Program-made: the position numbers and the translations under genes
The notes under the pieces: generated by a model
What the model was told of the DNA's origin: nothing
What the model saw: the letters and a program-made list of their open reading frames with translations, nothing else
Databases searched by the model: none
Assembly (NCBI RefSeq): GCF_002778285.1
Contig: NZ_NESM01000003.1
Location: 62,001-126,000, forward strand
Source of the DNA: Limnohabitans sp. 15K
GTDB taxonomy: Bacteria; Pseudomonadota; Gammaproteobacteria; Burkholderiales; Burkholderiaceae_C
Length of the DNA stretch: 64,000 bases
Reading direction: 5' to 3'
Shown: positions 25,417 through 33,283 of the stretch, piece by piece
Layout: each line of letters begins with the position of its first letter
Position numbering within the stretch: the first letter of the stretch is position 1

Positions 25417-26059
25417 CTTCTTGATCCGCGTTCCCCTGAACACTTCACCCGAGCAACACGCGCGTTTGTGCGAGCTGCGTGCGGTGTTTGCGCGGGTCTG
25501 CAACGAGCTTGCACCGCAGGTGCAGCAGTCCCGGGTTTGGAACCGGGTGGCACTGCACCATTTGCATTACCGCAGCTTGCGGGCCAAGTTTCCCGAGCTG
25601 GGCTCGCAGATGGTGTGCAACGCGATTTACGCGGTGTCCAAAATGTCGCGCCTGATTTACCAGGCCGCGGCCAGCCCTTACAACGTGTCGCGTTTGCCGG
25701 GCAAGCCGCTGCCGCTGCTCAAGTTTGCCGACAGTTGCCCCGTTTACTTTGACCGCCACACCCTGAGCATCAAGCCGGGGCAGTTGTCGCTGTTCACCAT
25801 GGACGGGCGCATGCGCTTTGAGCTTCAGCTTGACGCCGACAAGTTGGCTTTGTTTGAGCAAGCCAAGCTGCGTGAAATTGTCTTGAACGAGCGTTTGGAC
25901 AAGACGTTTGAGTTGTCGTTTTTCTTGGTGTCTGCCGATTCACCCGATACGGTCGAGGGTGTTGATGGCGATGTGTCTGATGCGGCTTTGGGCGATGCTG
26001 CGGCAGCCCCTGAGTCTTCCATTCCTGAATATGTGTCTGTAGAGGTTGCCCCCACATGA
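25412..26059 (+). CDS. TnpB N-terminal-domain-like protein, no nuclease domain
   Basis: This 215-aa protein resembles the N-terminal (WED/REC) half of IS200/IS605 TnpB: FLIRVPLNTSPEQ at the start, Cys30-Asn31, LHYRSLRAKFPELGSQM (51-67), VYFDRHTLSI (111-120) and FTMDGRM (128-134). The RuvC nuclease and zinc finger that make up the rest of TnpB are missing. Instead an acidic tail (175-215) follows, and its stop overlaps the ATG of the ABC transporter gene. There are no transposon ends or TnpA nearby. It may be a TnpB remnant recruited as an RNA- or DNA-binding regulator of the secretion operon. The similarity is from memory of family patterns. Confidence 0.65.
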   Translation: MNFLIRVPLNTSPEQHARLCELRAVFARVCNELAPQVQQSRVWNRVALHHLHYRSLRAKFPELGSQMVCNAIYAVSKMSRLIYQAAASPYNVSRLPGKPLPLLKFADSCPVYFDRHTLSIKPGQLSLFTMDGRMRFELQLDADKLALFEQAKLREIVLNERLDKTFELSFFLVSADSPDTVEGVDGDVSDAALGDAAAAPESSIPEYVSVEVAPT

Positions 26060-27792
26060 AACTGGATTCTTCTGTGTCCGAGTTGCGCTTGGCGTTGCTC
26101 GATTTCAAGCCGGCCTGGCGTTCGGCCATTGTCATGAGTGTGGTGGTGGGTCTGCTGGGCTTCACCTCGACGGTGTACATGCTGGAGGTCTATGACCGGG
26201 TGGTCAACAGCCGCAGTGTTGCCACCTTGGTGATGCTGACGGTGGTCACGTTTGGCGCTTACGCGGTGATGGAACTTTTAGAGAAGATCCGTTCGCGCTT
26301 GCTCTGGAGCGTGGGCATTCAGTTCGAGATGAAGATGTCGGACCGGATTTATGGCGCGATGTTCGACGGGTTGCTGAAAAAGCAAATGGGCGGTGCGGCC
26401 ATGCAGGTGCAAAACGACTTCAGAACGGTGCGTGAGTTCTTCAACAACCCGGCCTTGAGCGCGATGTTTGAGGTGCCAGTCGCACTGGTGGCTGTGTTTT
26501 TGTTGTTCTTGATCAACCCCTTGCTGGGTTGGGCGGGTGTGGTGGGCGCTCTGGCGCAGACCTATGTGGCTTGGATGATTCAGCAGTCCTCACGCAAACC
26601 ATTGCTGGAAGCGCAGCGCCGTTCGCAAGAGGCGCAGGTGTACGCCGATGCGTCGCTGCGCAACACGCAGGTGATGGAGTCGATGGGCATGATGCCCTCT
26701 GTGCTGGCCCAGTGGCAAAAGAAGCAAGATGCGTTTTTGGCTTTTCAGGCACGGGCTTCGGAGTCTGCGGGGGGACTCAACGCGGTGTCCAAATTGTTGC
26801 AGCAGTTGATGGGCTCGGTCATGCTGGGCCTGGGCGCTTGGCTGTTGCTGGAGAACAAACTCAATGGCGGTGCGTCGATGATGATCATTGGCTCGGTGTT
26901 GGTGGGCCGCATGTTGGCGCCCCTGACCCAGGTGGTGCAGCAGTGGAGTGCGGTGGTGAGTGTGATGGCCGCATGGTCGCGTTTGGACAACATGCTGGCG
27001 CAGATTCCGGCTCGCAAAGACAACATGGCCTTGCCAGCGCCCACGGGCGAACTGGTGGTTGACGGTTTGGTGGCCGCGCCACCGGGTTCGCAGCAGCCCG
27101 TGTTGCGCGGCGTGCAGTTTGGTTTGCCGCCCGGTTGTGTGTTGGGTGTGGTGGGGCCTTCGGCTTCGGGCAAAACGTCGTTGGCGCGTTTGTTGGTGGG
27201 CGTGTGGACGCCACTGGCGGGCAAGGTCAGGCTCGACGGCGCCGATGTGCACATTTGGGACAAAGAAGAGCTGGGGCCGTATTTGGGTTATTTGCCGCAG
27301 GGCGTTGAGTTGATCGAGGGCACGTTGGCCGAGAACATTGGGCGATTTGGCGAAGTGGACATGGGCCGCGTGGAAGAGGCCACCCGCTTGGTGGGTTTGC
27401 ACGAGTTTGTGATGTCTTTGCCGCAAGGTTACGAAACGCCTGTGGGCCGTGATGGCGGTGTGTTGTCCGGTGGTCAGCGCCAACGTGTGGCTTTGGCGCG
27501 GGCGCTGTATGGCAACCCGGTGTTGGTGGTGCTGGACGAGCCCAATTCGAGCCTGGACGAGGCGGGTGATGCGGCTTTGTCGCAGGCGATTCAGACCATG
27601 AAGTCGCGTGGCACCACGTTTGTGGTGATCACGCACCGCACCAGCGTGCTGTCGGTCACCGACCGTTTGTTGGTCTTGCGCGATGGGACGCAGCAGCTGT
27701 ATGGCCCGACGGCCGAGGTGTTGCAAAAGCTGATGCCTGCGGCTGCACCTGCACCTGCGCCTGCTACTCCGGCTGTGTCGCCAGGCGCATGA
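26056..27792 (+). CDS. Type I secretion ABC transporter, first paralog
   Basis: This 578-aa ABC half-transporter has a six-helix membrane domain (~25-310) and an ATPase domain. Walker A is GPSASGKTS (~366), the signature LSGGQRQRVALARAL (~469), Walker B VLVVLDEPNSS (~490), and the H-loop VVITHRTSV. No N-terminal C39 domain is present, as in the PrtD/AprD/RsaD type that exports RTX proteins and S-layers. The ATG overlaps the preceding stop. A second paralog starts 7 nt after its stop. Possible partners are both HlyD and TolC genes downstream. All ATPase motifs look intact. Confidence 0.93.
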   Translation: MKLDSSVSELRLALLDFKPAWRSAIVMSVVVGLLGFTSTVYMLEVYDRVVNSRSVATLVMLTVVTFGAYAVMELLEKIRSRLLWSVGIQFEMKMSDRIYGAMFDGLLKKQMGGAAMQVQNDFRTVREFFNNPALSAMFEVPVALVAVFLLFLINPLLGWAGVVGALAQTYVAWMIQQSSRKPLLEAQRRSQEAQVYADASLRNTQVMESMGMMPSVLAQWQKKQDAFLAFQARASESAGGLNAVSKLLQQLMGSVMLGLGAWLLLENKLNGGASMMIIGSVLVGRMLAPLTQVVQQWSAVVSVMAAWSRLDNMLAQIPARKDNMALPAPTGELVVDGLVAAPPGSQQPVLRGVQFGLPPGCVLGVVGPSASGKTSLARLLVGVWTPLAGKVRLDGADVHIWDKEELGPYLGYLPQGVELIEGTLAENIGRFGEVDMGRVEEATRLVGLHEFVMSLPQGYETPVGRDGGVLSGGQRQRVALARALYGNPVLVVLDEPNSSLDEAGDAALSQAIQTMKSRGTTFVVITHRTSVLSVTDRLLVLRDGTQQLYGPTAEVLQKLMPAAAPAPAPATPAVSPGA

Positions 27793-27799
27793 GGAAGAA

Positions 27800-29524
27800 A
27801 TGATGAAGCAAAAAAATTCTGTTGAACTGCGCGGCTTGTCTGAAGTGCTGTGGTCGTTCCGCCGCGAGTTTCTGGTGGTGGGGGTCTTCAGCATGGTGGT
27901 CAACCTGCTGATGCTCACCCCCACGATCTACATGCTGCAGGTTTACGACCGCGTGATGATGAGCCAAAGCTACATGACGCTGATCGTGGTGTCTTTGCTG
28001 GCTTTGTTCTTGTTTGGCGTGATGGCGTTTGCCGAGTGGGCACGCTCGATCTTGTTGGTGCGCACGGGCGTCAAGCTCGACCAAGCACTGAGCAAGCGGG
28101 TGTTCAAGGCGAGCTTTTTGTCGTACCTGAATCCTGCAGAAACTGCGCCTTCCAAGGCCTTTGGCGACTTGACGGTGCTGCGCCAGTTCATGACGGGCAA
28201 CGGCGTGTTCGCTTTCTTTGATGTGCCGTGGATTCCGATTTATTTGGCAGTGTTGTTCATGCTGCACCCTTGGTTGGGCGCGGTGGCCCTGTTGTTTGCG
28301 GTGGTGCAGGGTGCGATTGCTTGGCAAGGCCATGCGGCCACACAAAAAGCACAGTCGGTCACGGCGCTGGCGCAGGCCGATGCGCAAAACTTTTTGCAGT
28401 CGAAGTTGCGCAACGTGGAGGTGTTGAGTGCCATGGGCATGCAGGGCAGTTTGTACCAGCGCTGGAAAGCCAAGCAGCACAAGGCTTTGGTGATGTCGGG
28501 TGCCTCGCAGAACAAAGTGGGTACGGTGACGGCGGTGAGCAAGTTTGTGCGTTACGCCCAGCAGTCGATGAGTCTGGCCGTGGGTGCATGGTTGGTGACC
28601 CGGGGTGAGATCAGCCCTGGCGCCATGATCGCGGGCAACGTATTGATGGGCCGTGCCTTGGCACCCATTGACTTGCTGGTGGGCACTTGGCCGCAATTTT
28701 TGACCAGCAAAGATGCTTATGGCCGTTTGCAAAAGTTGCTGGGTTTCCAGCACGCTGGCCGCGAAAAAACCATGACCCAAGCGCCTTTGGGTAACTTGAA
28801 GATTGAGCAGCTGGTGGTGAAGGTGGCCGGACGCGAGAAGCCGGTGCTGGACGGCGTGAGCTTTGTGGCTTTGCCGGGCACGGTGACGGTGGTGTTGGGG
28901 CCTTCGGGTTGCGGCAAGTCGACGCTGGCGCGCAGCATGCTGGGCATCTGGCCGGGCTACGAGGGGCGCATTTTGCTCGACGAGCAACCTATTGAGCAGT
29001 GGACGCGCGAGAGCTTGGGTGTGCATGTGGGTTATCTGCCCCAGGACATTGAGCTGTTTGACGGCACGATTGCCGAGAACATTGCCCGCATTGGTGAGGT
29101 GAATTCGGAGCAAGTGATTGAGGCCGCTGAGGCGGCCGGTTTGCACCAGATGATTTTGCGTTTCCCCCAGGGTTATGACTCGCGGGTGGGGCAGGGTGGT
29201 TCGTTCTTGTCGGGTGGGCAGCGTCAGCGCATTGGCTTGGCGCGGGCTTTGTATGGCAAGCCCATGCTGGTGGTGCTGGACGAACCCAACGCCAACTTGG
29301 ACGATGAGGGCGAGGCCGCTTTGATGAAGGCGGTTCAGCTGATCAAGGCGCAGGGCAAGACGGTGGTGCTGATCAGCCACCGACCTGGCGTGATCCAGGT
29401 GGCCGATCGTTTGGTGATTTTGCAAGACGGCAAATTGGTGGCCAGTGGCCCGAGAGATGGCGTGTTGGAAGCCTTGAAGAAACAAAAAGAAAGCGCTGCA
29501 GCTGCGGCGTTGCCAGCAGCTTAA
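27800..29524 (+). CDS. Type I secretion ABC transporter, second paralog
   Basis: This 574-aa protein has the same organisation as the gene before it. A membrane domain is followed by an ATPase with Walker A GPSGCGKST (~367), Q-loop GYLPQDIELFDGT, signature LSGGQRQRIGLARAL (~467), Walker B MLVVLDEPNANLD and H-loop VLISHRPGV. Both paralogs lack C39 domains and keep intact motifs. The two may form a heterodimer, or each may serve different substrates. It is followed by the adaptor gene after 34 nt. Export of the S-layer-like and RTX-like proteins of this island is the expected role. Confidence 0.93.
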   Translation: MMKQKNSVELRGLSEVLWSFRREFLVVGVFSMVVNLLMLTPTIYMLQVYDRVMMSQSYMTLIVVSLLALFLFGVMAFAEWARSILLVRTGVKLDQALSKRVFKASFLSYLNPAETAPSKAFGDLTVLRQFMTGNGVFAFFDVPWIPIYLAVLFMLHPWLGAVALLFAVVQGAIAWQGHAATQKAQSVTALAQADAQNFLQSKLRNVEVLSAMGMQGSLYQRWKAKQHKALVMSGASQNKVGTVTAVSKFVRYAQQSMSLAVGAWLVTRGEISPGAMIAGNVLMGRALAPIDLLVGTWPQFLTSKDAYGRLQKLLGFQHAGREKTMTQAPLGNLKIEQLVVKVAGREKPVLDGVSFVALPGTVTVVLGPSGCGKSTLARSMLGIWPGYEGRILLDEQPIEQWTRESLGVHVGYLPQDIELFDGTIAENIARIGEVNSEQVIEAAEAAGLHQMILRFPQGYDSRVGQGGSFLSGGQRQRIGLARALYGKPMLVVLDEPNANLDDEGEAALMKAVQLIKAQGKTVVLISHRPGVIQVADRLVILQDGKLVASGPRDGVLEALKKQKESAAAAALPAA

Positions 29525-29558
29525 GGCTATGGCTTGAAACAACGGATGGAGGACTGAA

Positions 29559-30938
29559 ATGTCAAACCCAAAAATGTCTGCAGTGAGTCAATCGAATGTG
29601 GAAGACGCTCGCGTCAAAGCCGGTGGTGACGAGGGGGCCTTGTTGGCTTCCGCGGACACGCGTGGCATTGCCCGAAAAGCCTTGTGGGTCTTGGTTCTGG
29701 GCTTTGGAGGGTTTTTGTTGTGGGCCGCTTTGGCGCCCCTCGACGAGGGCGTGCCCACACAAGGCATGGTGACGATTGATACCAAGCGCAAGACCATTCA
29801 GCATTTGACGGGCGGTATCGTCAAAGAGGTGCTGGTGCGCGAGGGCGATGTGGTCAAGGAAGGCCAAATTTTGATGCGCTTGGACGAGGCGGTGACCAAG
29901 GCCAACTTTGAGTCGATTCGGCAGCGTTATTTGGGTTTGAGTGCGATGCAAAGCCGCTTGAAGGCCGAGCAAACCGGAGCCGCCAGCGTGGTGTTTCAAA
30001 AAGAGGTGTTGGACGCAGCGGCGGCCGACCCGTTCATGGCCCAGCAGGTGAACAACCAGCGCCAATTGTTCGAGTCGCGCCGTCAGGCTTTGCAGTCTGA
30101 CCTGCAGGTGTTTCAAGAGTCGATCGAGGGCATGAAGGCGCAACGCGAAGCCTCGCAAAATGTGCTGGTGCAGCGTCAGCAGCAACTTGCACTGCTCAAG
30201 GAAGAACTCAGCAACATCCGTGATTTGGTCAAAGAAGGTTATGCACCGCGCAACCGCCAGATGGAGTTGGAGCGCATGGTGGCCGATGTGCAGGCGAGCA
30301 TGGCCGACCTGACGGGCGGCACGATCCGCGCCACACGCGCCATTGCCGAGACCACGCAGCGTTCGCTCTCGCGCCATGCCGAGTACCGCAAAGAGGTGGA
30401 GTCTCAAATGGCCGATGTGTCGCGAGAGGTGCAATCCGATGCCGAAAAATTTGCCGCCCAAAAAGCCGACTTGCAGCGCGTGGACATCCGCTCGCTGGCT
30501 GCCGGCCAAGTTGTGGGCCTGTCGGTGCAGTCGGTGGGTGCGGTGGTGCAGCCCGGCCAGCGCTTGATGGAGATCGTGCCGGAGAAGCAGGAGCTGTTGC
30601 TGGAGACGCGCATTGCACCGCACTTGATCGACAAGGTGCACGCAGGCCTGCAGGCTGACATTCGCTTCAACGCGTTTGCACACTCCCCCCAGTTGGTGGT
30701 GCAGGGCAAGGTGTTGTCGGTGTCGGGTGATTTGTTGACCGACCCTCAGAATCCCCAAATCGCTTACTTTTTGGCGCGACTTGAAGTGACGCCTGAAGGC
30801 TTGAAGACCTTGGGGTCGCGCCAAATGCAGGCGGGTATGCCGGCAGAGGTGGTGATCAAGACGGGTGAACGCTCGATGCTGACGTATTTGCTCAGCCCGC
30901 TGACCAAGCGCATGGCTGGCTCGATGAAGGAAGAGTGA
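29559..30938 (+). CDS. HlyD-family periplasmic adaptor (type I secretion)
   Basis: This 459-aa protein has a short N-terminal cytoplasmic tail and one membrane segment (WVLVLGFGGFLLWAALAPLD, ~40-60). A lipoyl-like half (GMVTIDTKRKTIQHLTGGIV, VREGDVVKEGQ), a long coiled-coil hairpin (~110-290) and the second lipoyl/beta-barrel part (VDIRSLAAGQVVGLSVQSVGAVVQPGQ) follow. It bridges the ABC pumps to the outer-membrane channel. Its stop overlaps the ATG of the TolC-like gene (TGATG). RBS GGAGG precedes the ATG. Confidence 0.93.
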   Translation: MSNPKMSAVSQSNVEDARVKAGGDEGALLASADTRGIARKALWVLVLGFGGFLLWAALAPLDEGVPTQGMVTIDTKRKTIQHLTGGIVKEVLVREGDVVKEGQILMRLDEAVTKANFESIRQRYLGLSAMQSRLKAEQTGAASVVFQKEVLDAAAADPFMAQQVNNQRQLFESRRQALQSDLQVFQESIEGMKAQREASQNVLVQRQQQLALLKEELSNIRDLVKEGYAPRNRQMELERMVADVQASMADLTGGTIRATRAIAETTQRSLSRHAEYRKEVESQMADVSREVQSDAEKFAAQKADLQRVDIRSLAAGQVVGLSVQSVGAVVQPGQRLMEIVPEKQELLLETRIAPHLIDKVHAGLQADIRFNAFAHSPQLVVQGKVLSVSGDLLTDPQNPQIAYFLARLEVTPEGLKTLGSRQMQAGMPAEVVIKTGERSMLTYLLSPLTKRMAGSMKEE

Positions 30939-32287
30939 TGAAGTCCCGCTTTCGTAAAACCTGCATGGCTTTGGCCACTGGCTTAGTCACCTCTTTGGCC
31001 GGAGCGTCTGCCCACAGCATGAACTTGCTGGAGGCCTATCAACTGGCCTTGGACCAGGATGCGACGATCCGTGCGTCGCGTGCCACTTTGGCCGCCGGGC
31101 GTGAGCGGTTGCCCCAAGCGCGTGCGCAGTTGCTGCCTTCGGTGCAAGCCAGCTTCAGCCGCAACACCAACGATGTGGACACCACGACGCCCAATTTTTT
31201 GGGCCAGGACACCACGACCAACAGCAACTACAAGAGCTTTGGCAACACCGTGTCGCTGCGCCAGCCCTTGTTCAGTTTGCAGCGTTACTTTCAGTACGAG
31301 CAGGCCAAAGACCAAGTGGCCGATGCCGAAGCCACGCACCAGCGTGATTTACAAGAACTGATCGTGCGGGTGGGTGGGGCTTACATGGAGGCTTTGTTGA
31401 CCGAAGACCAATTGAAGTTGGTGTTGGCCCAAAAGCAGCAGTACACCGCTTTGCTCGATGCCAGCCAAAAAGCCTTGAAGGCGGGCACGGGCACACGCAC
31501 CGACATTGACGACGCCCAAGCCCGTTTGGACATGTCTTTGGCAGCCGAGCTGGAAGCGACTCAAAACAAAGACTTCACGCGTAGGCAGTTGGAGATTTTG
31601 GTGAACCAGCCCGTGGGGGCCATGTCTGCCTTGAATTTGACGGGTTTTGCCAATCTGCCAGCAGAGCTGCTGCCGCTGGAGGCTTGGCTTGCGCAGGCCC
31701 AATCCGATGGTCCAGAGGTGTTGGCTTTGCAGGCCCGCTTGTCTGCGGCTGACAAGGAAATTTCAAAGGCGAAGTCTGCCCATGCACCGGTGCTCGATGG
31801 CATTGCGCAGTGGAACGACAGTGGCAACGAGAACGTGACGCGCCAAAATTCGCGTTTTGTGACCAAGTCGGTGGGCATTCAGTTGGTGGTGCCCATTTAC
31901 CAGGGTGGCTATGTGAACTCGCAAGTGCGCCAAGCGGTGGCCGACAAGACCCGATTTGAAGAGGCGCTGGAGGCCACGCGGCGAGACTTGAATTTGCGTG
32001 TGCATAAGGAATACCGCGGTGTGACCGAGGGCGTCTTGAAGGTGCGTGCATTAGAGCAAGCGGTACGTTCTGCCGAGCAGTTGGTCGTGTCGACCAACAA
32101 ATCTAAATTGGCTGGGGTGCGGACCATGCTGGATGTTTTGAACGCCGAGCAGCAGTTGGCGCAGGTCAAACGCGATTTGGTGCAGGCGCGTTATTTGTAC
32201 CTGATGGCGCGTTTGCGCTTGGCCGCTTTGGTGGGCAAGCCCCCGCTGGAAGCGATCACCGAGGTGGCGCAGGCGTTTAATCCCTGA
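30938..32287 (+). CDS. TolC-family outer-membrane channel
   Basis: The product is about 449 aa from the ATG at 30938; a GTG three bases earlier is less likely. It has an N-terminal signal (FRKTCMALATGLVTSLAGASA). Two OEP repeat halves follow, with long coiled-coil helices (LLEAYQLALDQDATIRASRATLAAG, NLRVHKEYRGVTEGVLKVRALEQAVRSAEQ) and a beta segment per half. It completes the type I secretion operon, presumably making the trimeric channel with the two ABC paralogs and the HlyD adaptor. A strong terminator follows. Confidence 0.93.
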   Translation: MKSRFRKTCMALATGLVTSLAGASAHSMNLLEAYQLALDQDATIRASRATLAAGRERLPQARAQLLPSVQASFSRNTNDVDTTTPNFLGQDTTTNSNYKSFGNTVSLRQPLFSLQRYFQYEQAKDQVADAEATHQRDLQELIVRVGGAYMEALLTEDQLKLVLAQKQQYTALLDASQKALKAGTGTRTDIDDAQARLDMSLAAELEATQNKDFTRRQLEILVNQPVGAMSALNLTGFANLPAELLPLEAWLAQAQSDGPEVLALQARLSAADKEISKAKSAHAPVLDGIAQWNDSGNENVTRQNSRFVTKSVGIQLVVPIYQGGYVNSQVRQAVADKTRFEEALEATRRDLNLRVHKEYRGVTEGVLKVRALEQAVRSAEQLVVSTNKSKLAGVRTMLDVLNAEQQLAQVKRDLVQARYLYLMARLRLAALVGKPPLEAITEVAQAFNP

Positions 32288-32307
32288 CACTGAGACAGCA
32301 TCATTTG

Positions 32308-32345
32308 AAACCCTCTGCGCCGATCAGGTGCAGGGGGTTTTTCTT
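32308..32345 (+). terminator. Terminator of type I secretion operon
   Basis: AACCC-T-CTGC pairs with GCAG-GGGGTT and is followed by a T-rich stretch. It separates the secretion operon from the convergent HAD phosphatase gene. Confidence 0.75.
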
Positions 32346-32352
32346 TGTGCGC

Positions 32353-33150
32353 TCATGGCTGGTTGGATTGCCTCTTGCGAAGCAGGTGTTGCGTGACTTC
32401 GGCAAAGCCCGCGCCCCGCTCACTGGGTGTGATGTAACGCGGCGGGTGCATCAGCTGCGCTTCAAATCGCCGAATGTTGGCCACGCCCACGCTGTGCGCA
32501 AAGTGCTCGAACATGACTTGGTCGTTGGTGGAGTCGCCCACGTAGACCCAGCGGTCCATCTCTGACTGCAGGTCGCGACCCCAGAGTTGCTGCACGATCC
32601 ATCGCGCCCCCGAGAGCTTGCTGTGCTCGCCAAACCAGGCGTTGATGTGGATGCTGCTGACCGTGGCGGTCATGCCCGCGGCTTGCATCATGTGCACCAC
32701 CGCATCGATGGCTGTTTGAGGCAGGTGCGTGAATTCGCTGTGGTCGATGGCGATGTCGGTTTCGCGGCCTGCGCTGTCTTGTGAGCGCTGGGCGCCGGGA
32801 ATGGTGTGCTCGATGCGGGTCAGCACTTGCTGCATGCGCTCAAAGTTGGCTGCGCGTGTGGCAGCGTCTTGTTGGTAGAGCTTGTGCAGTGGCTGGCCGT
32901 GTGGGTGGAGCAGAGCCACTGCACCGTTTTCAGCCACGATGGCGTCGACTGGCCATTGCGCTGCAAAGGGCTCGCTCCAGCCCACAGGCCGTCCAGTAAT
33001 GGGCACCACGCACAGGCCTGCGGCTTTGAGGTTGGCCAGTGCTTGCAAGGCATCGGGCGTAATCGCACCATCCGTGGTCAGCGTGTCATCGATGTCGGTG
33101 AAGACGCCGATGAGGCCTTGCGGCGGACGCCAGTCTGAAAGCGGCAGCAT
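32353..33150 (-). CDS. HAD-superfamily phosphatase (Cof/sucrose-phosphatase-like)
   Basis: The product is about 265 aa from the ATG at 33150. The frame is open farther, but the extra part only shadows prfC. Motif I is FTDIDDTLT with Asp19 and Asp21. A capping domain contains VAENGAVALLHPHG, and the C-terminus shows motifs III/IV with YVGDSTNDQVMF. The cap type suggests HAD-IIB enzymes such as sugar or mannosyl-glycerate phosphatases. The substrate is unknown. It ends convergent to the secretion operon terminator. Confidence 0.82.
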   Translation of the reverse strand: MLPLSDWRPPQGLIGVFTDIDDTLTTDGAITPDALQALANLKAAGLCVVPITGRPVGWSEPFAAQWPVDAIVAENGAVALLHPHGQPLHKLYQQDAATRAANFERMQQVLTRIEHTIPGAQRSQDSAGRETDIAIDHSEFTHLPQTAIDAVVHMMQAAGMTATVSSIHINAWFGEHSKLSGARWIVQQLWGRDLQSEMDRWVYVGDSTNDQVMFEHFAHSVGVANIRRFEAQLMHPPRYITPSERGAGFAEVTQHLLRKRQSNQP

Positions 33151-33160
33151 CAAAACTCCT

Positions 33161-33235
33161 TGTAGGAGCCCCGCCCTCGGGGCGATGGGTGGTGGATGGC
33201 GAGGACTCATCGCGGCGAGGGCGCCGCTCCCACAT
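33161..33235. repeat. REP-like GC-rich palindromic repeat
   Basis: Opposed copies of a TGTAGGAGCC-CCGCCCTCGGGGCGATG unit and a GAGGGCGCCGCTCCCACA unit can form long stem-loops. Related units occur at 38523-38628, 40364-40455, 57487-57591 and 61465-61539. This resembles dispersed intergenic REP/BIME families. Confidence 0.7.
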
Positions 33236-33283
33236 TGATATTTAATTGGGATCTGACCCCAATTAACCAATTCTTTTGGCCGT

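Noticed and set aside
26590..30824. Long minus-strand frames across the secretion operon
   Set aside because: They are His/Arg/Gln-rich shadows of the GC-rich ABC transporter and HlyD genes on the other strand.
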